DNA from: Acholeplasma granularum ATCC 19168
Lineage (GTDB): Bacteria > Bacillota_I > Bacilli_A > Acholeplasmatales > Acholeplasmataceae
Assembly: GCF_000526235.1 (NCBI RefSeq)
Contig: NZ_JAFR01000011.1
Coordinates: 47,672-111,671 of the forward strand
Direction of reading: 5' to 3'
DNA: 64,000 nucleotides
Both the position numbers and the translations under genes were made by a program. Within the stretch, counting starts at the first letter, position 1. Each line of letters opens with the position of its first letter. Under the pieces are notes generated by a model. It was given only the letters and a program-made list of their open reading frames with translations. It made no database searches and was not told where the DNA came from. This document shows, piece by piece, positions 58,923 through 64,000 of this stretch.

Positions 58923-60291
58923 AGAATATAAGACAATTAAAGAAGTTGTTGGACCCTTAATGCTTGTAACGAACACTGAAAATGTAAAATATGATGAAAC
59001 TGTTAGAGTTAAACTATCAAATGGTGAAACAAGATATGGCCGTGTACTTGAAATTGATAAAGACAAAGCACTTGTTCAATTATTTGAATCTAGTCAAGGT
59101 TTAAAAATAGAAGATGCCAAAGCAGTTTTTTTAGGACACGGATTAGAACTTGATTTATCACCTTTAATATTAGGCCGTGTATTTAGTGGTATGGGAGAGC
59201 CTAAAGATGGTAAAGGTAAAATAATACCTGAAATGAAAATGGATATTAATGGTGTACCACTAAACCCGGTAGCAAGAGATTATCCATCTGAATTTATACA
59301 AACCGGAGTATCCTCAATTGATGGACTAAATACACTTGTTCGTGGTCAAAAACTTCCGATATTTTCAGGATCAGGTTTACCACATAATAAGCTTGCAGCA
59401 ATGATTGCAAGAAATGCCAAAGTTGTAGGTACGAGTGATAATTTTGCAGTCGTTTTTGCTGCAATAGGTATTACTTTTGAAGAATCTAACTTCTTTATAG
59501 AAGAATTTAAAAAATCAGGTGCAATTGATAGAACTGTAATGTTTGTAAACTTAGCAAATGACCCTGCAGTTGAACGTATTGCAACACCTAGAATGGCCAT
59601 TACAGCAGCTGAATATCTAGCTTATGAACTGGATATGCACGTATTAATTATTATGACAGATATTACTAACTATGCAGAATCATTAAGAGAAATTTCTGCT
59701 GCAAGAAAAGAAGTTCCTGGCCGTCGTGGATATCCTGGTTATATGTATACTGACCTTTCATCTTTATATGAAAGAGCCGGTCGTGTGAAGGGGATGAAAG
59801 GTTCAATTACACAATTACCAATTCTTACTATGCCAGAAGATGATAAAACACATCCAATTCCGGACTTAACAGGATATATTACAGAAGGTCAAGTTATCTT
59901 ATCAAGAAGTTTACATCAAAAAGGTATTCAACCCCCTGTTGATGTTCTACCTTCCTTATCAAGACTTAAGGATAAAGGTATTGGTAAAGATAAAACAAGA
60001 GACGATCACTCAGATACACTAAACCAATTATTTGCAAGCTATGCTCGTGGTAAAGAAGCTAAAGAACTTGCTACTGTGTTAGGTGAATCAGCCTTATCAG
60101 AAATTGATAGACTATATGCTGTTTTTGCTGATCGTTTTGAAAAAGAATATATAAATCAAGGTTATGAATCAAATCGTACAATTGAAGATACATTAAACTT
60201 AGGTTGGAAATTATTACATATTCTACCAAGGGCTGAATTAAAACGTATTTCTAATAGACTACTTGATCAATATTACAAAAGTGGAGAATAA
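58912..60291 (+). CDS. ntpB: V-type ATPase subunit B
   Basis: 459 residues. [19 protein letters not shown] replaces a Walker A motif, as usual in subunit B. The [26 protein letters not shown] block and the SPALS-like [20 protein letters not shown] are conserved. It binds nucleotide at the A-B interface. ATG with AAAGGAGT upstream. Confidence 0.97.
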   Translation: MAIKEYKTIKEVVGPLMLVTNTENVKYDETVRVKLSNGETRYGRVLEIDKDKALVQLFESSQGLKIEDAKAVFLGHGLELDLSPLILGRVFSGMGEPKDGKGKIIPEMKMDINGVPLNPVARDYPSEFIQTGVSSIDGLNTLVRGQKLPIFSGSGLPHNKLAAMIARNAKVVGTSDNFAVVFAAIGITFEESNFFIEEFKKSGAIDRTVMFVNLANDPAVERIATPRMAITAAEYLAYELDMHVLIIMTDITNYAESLREISAARKEVPGRRGYPGYMYTDLSSLYERAGRVKGMKGSITQLPILTMPEDDKTHPIPDLTGYITEGQVILSRSLHQKGIQPPVDVLPSLSRLKDKGIGKDKTRDDHSDTLNQLFASYARGKEAKELATVLGESALSEIDRLYAVFADRFEKEYINQGYESNRTIEDTLNLGWKLLHILPRAELKRISNRLLDQYYKSGE

Positions 60292-60295
60292 TTAA

Positions 60296-60934
60296 ATGCC
60301 AAATATCGCAAATGCGACAAGAATGGAATTAACCAGACTTAAAAATCAACTAGCTACAACAAGGAAAGGACATCGCTTATTAAAAGATAAACAAGATGAG
60401 ATGATGCGCCAATTTTTAAGTATGATTGAAAACTATAAAGTATTAAGACAACTTGTCGAATCAAAGTGGTTAAAGGCACTAGATACTTATGATTATGCAA
60501 AAGCATATCACTATGAAGCAGAATTAAAAGAAAAATTTTTAGTTCCTGCAACTAGTTTAGAACTTAAATACTCTAAAAGTACTGTAATGACTGTAGCAGT
60601 ACCAGAAATCCAAGTAAGTCAAAAAGTTGATCCTAAAATAACTTATTCATTTCATGGTACGAATCCCGTACTAGATGAAGTAGTTGTTACACTTGCAAGT
60701 AATTTAAATGATTTAATTGCACTTGCTGCTATGGATAAACGTATACGCATATTAATTAGAGAAATTGAAAAAACTAAGCGTCGTGTTAATGCAATTGAGC
60801 ATATTTTAATTCCAGAAATAATTGATGATATTAAAGTTGTACGAATGAAGATTAATGAAGCAGAATTAAGTAATACAATTCGAATTATGAAATCTAAAGA
60901 TTTAATCTTAAAGAAACTAACAAAAAATGACTGA
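60296..60934 (+). CDS. ntpD: V-type ATPase subunit D
   Basis: 212 residues, mostly two long helices. TRMELTRLKNQLATTRKGHRLLKDKQDEM is the hallmark N-terminal helix, and TKRRVNAIEHILIPEI the C-terminal one. It is the central shaft of V1. Last gene of the operon, followed by a terminator. Confidence 0.95.
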   Translation: MPNIANATRMELTRLKNQLATTRKGHRLLKDKQDEMMRQFLSMIENYKVLRQLVESKWLKALDTYDYAKAYHYEAELKEKFLVPATSLELKYSKSTVMTVAVPEIQVSQKVDPKITYSFHGTNPVLDEVVVTLASNLNDLIALAAMDKRIRILIREIEKTKRRVNAIEHILIPEIIDDIKVVRMKINEAELSNTIRIMKSKDLILKKLTKND

Positions 60935-60938
60935 AGTA

Positions 60939-60971
60939 AAAATCACTACTTAACTGTAGTGATTTTTTTTT
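60939..60971 (+). terminator. Rho-independent terminator of the V-ATPase operon
   Basis: Stem AAATCACTAC with GTAGTGATTT and a TTAACT loop, then a run of T residues. Confidence 0.92.
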
Positions 60972-60982
60972 ATTTATGCATC

Positions 60983-61013
60983 AAAAAAGAGTAAGTACCT
61001 AAGCACTTACTCT
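60983..61013 (-). terminator. Rho-independent terminator of the nqr operon
   Basis: On the minus strand, AGAGTAAGT (61013-61005) pairs with ACTTACTCT (60997-60989) and is followed by TTTTT. It faces the V-ATPase terminator. Confidence 0.85.
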
Positions 61014-61018
61014 CATAA

Positions 61019-62095
61019 TTAGAATTTATCAAAATAAATATGTTCTTCTGGCATACCTTTATCTTTTAATACCTTAATACAAGCATCAATCATACCTGGG
61101 GAACCACATAAATATGCTTCGTGACCAGATAAATCATCTGTATGTCTTGCTACAACTTCGGTAATCAGACCGATATCTAAATCCCAATCATCCTCTGGAA
61201 GTGGGGTTGATAATGCCGGTATATATCTAAAGTTTGGATACATTTTTTCAATATCTTTAAATTCTTTTGTATAATATAAATCTTTTTTAGTTCTAGCACC
61301 AAAGAAGTATGTTGCTTTTCTTGGCATCTCTTGATCTATTAATTTATAAATAATTGATCGTATAGGTGCTTTTCCTGAGCCACCTGCAATCATAATAATT
61401 GGTCGATTAGATGTTTCTTGTAAGAAGAAGTCACCAAATGGTCCGGTGATTTTTAATTTATCTCCTACCATCATCGCTTTATGTACAAATGATGTTGCAA
61501 CACCTCCAGGAACTAAACGAATAATTACTTCAGGATGTCTTAAATCTTTTGGGTCAGATGCAATTGAGTATGCTCTAGATGTTTCAATGCCAGGTACCTC
61601 AATTTGTAGGTACTGACCAGGTTTAAATGGAAAGTCTTCATTCATTTCAAACTTCACACGACGAATATCGTGAGTAAGTTGTTCAACTTCAACAACCTTA
61701 CCATAAAATGGTTTTACATTTAATACTGAAGGTGGTACTTCTATACTCATATCACCTGTTACGGTAACTTGACATGAAAGTCTAACACCTTCTTCAATTT
61801 CAGTTTTATTTAAGAATGGTAATTCGGTTGGTTTAGGTGCTTCATGCCAATCTACTAATCTAAATTTACATGTACCACATGTAGCTTTACCACCACAAGA
61901 AGATGGTAAAAATATTTTATTGGCTGTTAATGCATTTAAGGCAGTATCTCTTCCTGAAACTGAAATAACATTATCTTTATTAACTGTAATGGTACTTTCA
62001 CCACCACCGCCTAATAATTTATCAATCAATATAACGATTAATGTTACAACAATTAAAACGCCTATTAATATTATTGGTGTAAATATTGGATTCAT
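61019..62095 (-). CDS. nqrF: Na+-translocating NADH:quinone reductase subunit F
   Basis: 358 residues. An N-terminal helix (about 5-25) is followed by a 2Fe-2S domain with cysteines 67, 73, 76 and 108, whose spacing equals that of Vibrio NqrF. A FAD domain contains RAYSIAS and an NAD-binding part GGSGKAPIRSIIYKL and YLCGSPGM. It takes electrons from NADH and passes them to the membrane subunits. It is about 50 residues shorter than Vibrio NqrF. Presence of this NADH-oxidising subunit, in place of RnfB/RnfC, marks the complex as NQR rather than RNF. Last gene of the unit, 10 bases after nqrE. Confidence 0.9.
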   Translation of the reverse strand: MNPIFTPIILIGVLIVVTLIVILIDKLLGGGGESTITVNKDNVISVSGRDTALNALTANKIFLPSSCGGKATCGTCKFRLVDWHEAPKPTELPFLNKTEIEEGVRLSCQVTVTGDMSIEVPPSVLNVKPFYGKVVEVEQLTHDIRRVKFEMNEDFPFKPGQYLQIEVPGIETSRAYSIASDPKDLRHPEVIIRLVPGGVATSFVHKAMMVGDKLKITGPFGDFFLQETSNRPIIMIAGGSGKAPIRSIIYKLIDQEMPRKATYFFGARTKKDLYYTKEFKDIEKMYPNFRYIPALSTPLPEDDWDLDIGLITEVVARHTDDLSGHEAYLCGSPGMIDACIKVLKDKGMPEEHIYFDKF

Positions 62096-62104
62096 AAGTT
62101 CCTC

Positions 62105-62689
62105 CTAAAATGATACTCTACCAATACCGGTAAATCCGATAAAGGCAAGTGCTAATATACCTAGAATTAAGAATGCGATTGCGCGTCCACGTAAGCCCTT
62201 TGGTATATTTGAAACTCGATACATTTTTTGTCTGACACCAGCAAGTAATATCATAGCAAGTGTCCAACCAACTCCAGATCCAAACCCAAATACAGTTGTT
62301 TGAATGAAGTTATAGTCTCTTTGTTGAAAGAATAATGAAACAGATAAGACAATACAGTTTACTGTAATAAGCGGTAAGAATATTCCAAATGCATCATATA
62401 TTTTTGGAAAGTATTTTGCCAAGAACATTTCTAAAAATTGAACAAAAGCTGCAATTATAATGATAAATACAAGCAGTGCTAATTGTTCTGTACCGGTTGC
62501 TTTTAATAGTTCATATATAGGCCAGTTGATCATAGCTGTTACCGTAACTACAATAATGACAGCAACCCCCATGTTAACAGAGTTTTTAATTGATGTTGAA
62601 ACTGCAATTAAAGAACACATACCTAAGATGAAAATCAATGCCATATTATTTGATAAGATAGATGCTAATAATAATTCAATTAATTCCAT
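62105..62689 (-). CDS. nqrE: Na+-NQR subunit E
   Basis: 194 residues with six helices. Symmetric motifs with the conserved cysteines are GMCSLIAVSTS in the first half and LITVNCIVLSVS in the second, corresponding to the iron-binding site at the NqrD/NqrE interface. GGAGAAA upstream of the ATG. Confidence 0.9.
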   Translation of the reverse strand: MELIELLLASILSNNMALIFILGMCSLIAVSTSIKNSVNMGVAVIIVVTVTAMINWPIYELLKATGTEQLALLVFIIIIAAFVQFLEMFLAKYFPKIYDAFGIFLPLITVNCIVLSVSLFFQQRDYNFIQTTVFGFGSGVGWTLAMILLAGVRQKMYRVSNIPKGLRGRAIAFLILGILALAFIGFTGIGRVSF

Positions 62690-62700
62690 ATATTTTCTCC

Positions 62701-63357
62701 TTAGTTATCCTCATATTTTTTTGTCCATACACGAATAAGCCATGCAAATAGTGTAAGAACAAAGAATCCACCTGGTGCTAATGCCATAACATTCCAGTTT
62801 ATCCAATTATCAAATCCAGGTAGAGGATAATTTAGGAATGTTCCAAATGCAAGTGGTTCACGAACTGCTGCAACAGCAATTAAAACTAGTGTGTATCCCA
62901 TACCGTTTGCAAACCCGTCAATAATTGTATATTTTACTGGATTTTTAATAGCAAAAGCTTCAGCACGACCCATAACAATACAGTTTGTAATAATCAGACC
63001 TGTATAAGCACCAAGGTTTGCTGCAACAACTGGTAAAAATGCTTGTAGAAACATTTGGACAACAATTGTAAATACAGAAATAATAACCATATATGCTACC
63101 ATACGTACCTTTGAAGGAATCATGTTACGAAGTAGTGATACTAGCATTGAAGATGCCATAATAACAAATGTAACACCAATACCCATAACGATTGCATTTT
63201 CTACTCTATTAGTAACAGCAAGAGCAGAACATATACCTAAGACAGTAACAGCAATTGGATTTTCATCAGAAATACCATTTTTAAGAATAATGAACCATTT
63301 CTTGTATTGTAGTCTTAACCAAGAACTTGGCTTTTTAATATCTTGTTGTTGATTCAT
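62701..63357 (-). CDS. nqrD: Na+-NQR subunit D
   Basis: 218 residues with six helices. GICSALAVTNRVENAIVMG and GLIITNCIVMGRAEAFA carry the paired cysteines that mirror those of NqrE. SRNGISDENP-like NGISDENPIAVTVLG at the N-terminus is characteristic. It starts one base after the nqrC-like gene. Confidence 0.92.
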   Translation of the reverse strand: MNQQQDIKKPSSWLRLQYKKWFIILKNGISDENPIAVTVLGICSALAVTNRVENAIVMGIGVTFVIMASSMLVSLLRNMIPSKVRMVAYMVIISVFTIVVQMFLQAFLPVVAANLGAYTGLIITNCIVMGRAEAFAIKNPVKYTIIDGFANGMGYTLVLIAVAAVREPLAFGTFLNYPLPGFDNWINWNVMALAPGGFFVLTLFAWLIRVWTKKYEDN

Positions 63358-63358
63358 A

Positions 63359-64000
63359 TTATGCTACCTCCTTGAAACTTAATTTGTATGCTGCAACTGT
63401 TTGATTTAAAATGTTTAACATTGCTGCTTTAGTAGTTGTTGCACCACTATAACCATCTAATACTTCAGTATCCGTTGTAGGTGTTGCAACAAAACTAATT
63501 GATGGTGCAAATTTCTTACCAATATACACATCAAAGAATGTTTCGTCAGTTTGGATTTTTGCGCCCCATCTTTCAGATTGTTCATAAACTGAAATCCCTA
63601 CAATGGTTTCAAAGTCAGGTTGAAGTGTAATTGCTCCTTTAATTATTCCTACAAATCCAGTTGTTTCAAATAAGAAGCTTACATTTTGATTTGTTTTATT
63701 AGTATAAAGTGTTAAATCACCATCTGTTGTTAAGTCAAATGTTGAAGTAAAGACCGATTCATAGTTTTCATCAGTAAATACTACTGAATTATTGTTTAAT
63801 AATGCTTTTTGTGTTAATGAAGTTCCAACAAAAGTATCATAATAAGATTTAACTGTGGTATTTAAGATATTAAGCATTGCACCTTTAGTGGTTGTCGCAC
63901 CACCGTAACCATCTAATATTTCTGAATCAGTAGTAGGTTCAGCAACAAAACTAATTGTTGGTGCAAATTTCTTACCAACATAACCATCAAAGAATGTGGT
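63359..64000 (-). CDS. nqrC: NqrC-like protein with tandem FMN-binding domains (partial)
   Basis: The frame is open to the right edge, so at least 214 residues are the C-terminal part. Two FMN-binding motifs are visible 152 residues apart: DGYSGATTTKAAM near the end and DGYGGATTTKGAM upstream. The threonine of SGAT-T carries FMN covalently in NqrC/RnfG proteins. The upstream copy has Gly for Ser in the motif. The two domains are close copies at DNA level (456-base period), so the domain was duplicated recently. NqrC normally has a single FMN-binding domain. It should pass electrons within the NQR complex. Confidence 0.85.
   Translation of the reverse strand, partial: TTFFDGYVGKKFAPTISFVAEPTTDSEILDGYGGATTTKGAMLNILNTTVKSYYDTFVGTSLTQKALLNNNSVVFTDENYESVFTSTFDLTTDGDLTLYTNKTNQNVSFLFETTGFVGIIKGAITLQPDFETIVGISVYEQSERWGAKIQTDETFFDVYIGKKFAPSISFVATPTTDTEVLDGYSGATTTKAAMLNILNQTVAAYKLSFKEVA
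63421..64000 (-). repeat. Direct repeat in nqrC, 456-base period
   Basis: The stretch near 63490-63545 recurs near 63945-64000, with about one mismatch in 35 in the best part. The repeat continues past the right edge of the window. It encodes the duplicated FMN-binding domains. Confidence 0.8.

Noticed and set aside
61019..64000. Annotation of the last operon as RNF
   Set aside because: The D and E subunits are shared by RNF and NQR, but the last gene has the 2Fe-2S, FAD and NAD domains of NqrF, which RNF complexes lack.

Overview
The window is strongly AT-rich and low in repeats. It uses TGA as a stop codon and TGG for tryptophan. It combines a Firmicutes-like gene set with no cell-wall genes, a partial Na+-NQR, and both an F-type and a V-type ATPase. 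This fits a free-living mollicute of the Acholeplasma type; the genus is an inference from gene content, not from a marker gene. No rRNA, tRNA or CRISPR array was recognised. Left end (1-6.95 kb) is accessory DNA: the tail of a probable AbiE antitoxin and its AbiEii toxin partner, an ISL3 transposase remnant, a 5'-truncated Rhs/YD-repeat gene followed by a small membrane protein, an orphan Rhs piece, an inactivated IS3-family element and the C-terminal half of a tyrosine recombinase. From 6.95 to 18.4 kb lie uvrB, pepF, a CpsC/CpsD/CpsB-type tyrosine phosphorylation module with degV and a NYN/LOTUS gene, and two membrane GGDEF-EAL proteins.

The most interesting part is 18.4-29.2 kb. Three class I cyclic-di-GMP riboswitches (GEMM) lie in a cluster of exported proteins that share an Ala-Trp-Phe signal-peptide ending. 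The cluster also encodes two ER/SipW-type signal peptidases, a membrane-anchored McrB-like AAA+ ATPase with a coiled-coil DUF2357-like partner, and a large exported protein with carbohydrate-binding-like repeats. The EAL phosphodiesterase genes sit immediately upstream. The whole reads as a c-di-GMP-controlled surface-fibre or adhesin system in a wall-less bacterium.

From 29.2 to 42.9 kb are a MetNIQ-type transporter, a lone AAA ATPase, an aldo/keto reductase, pepT, a DUF2089/YvlB-like stress cluster, a heterodimeric ABC exporter, and tldD/pmbA. From 43 kb to the end is an ion-energetics region: an F-type ATP synthase operon whose c subunit carries a Na+-binding signature, two TrkA proteins plus a TrkH/KtrB K+ transporter, a nine-gene V-type ATPase whose K subunit carries the Enterococcus hirae Na+ signature, and, convergent with it, nqrC-nqrD-nqrE-nqrF of a Na+-translocating NADH dehydrogenase, with nqrC running off the window. 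Together these suggest a cell that runs a sodium cycle and couples it to potassium uptake. Rho-independent terminators separate most of the transcription units.
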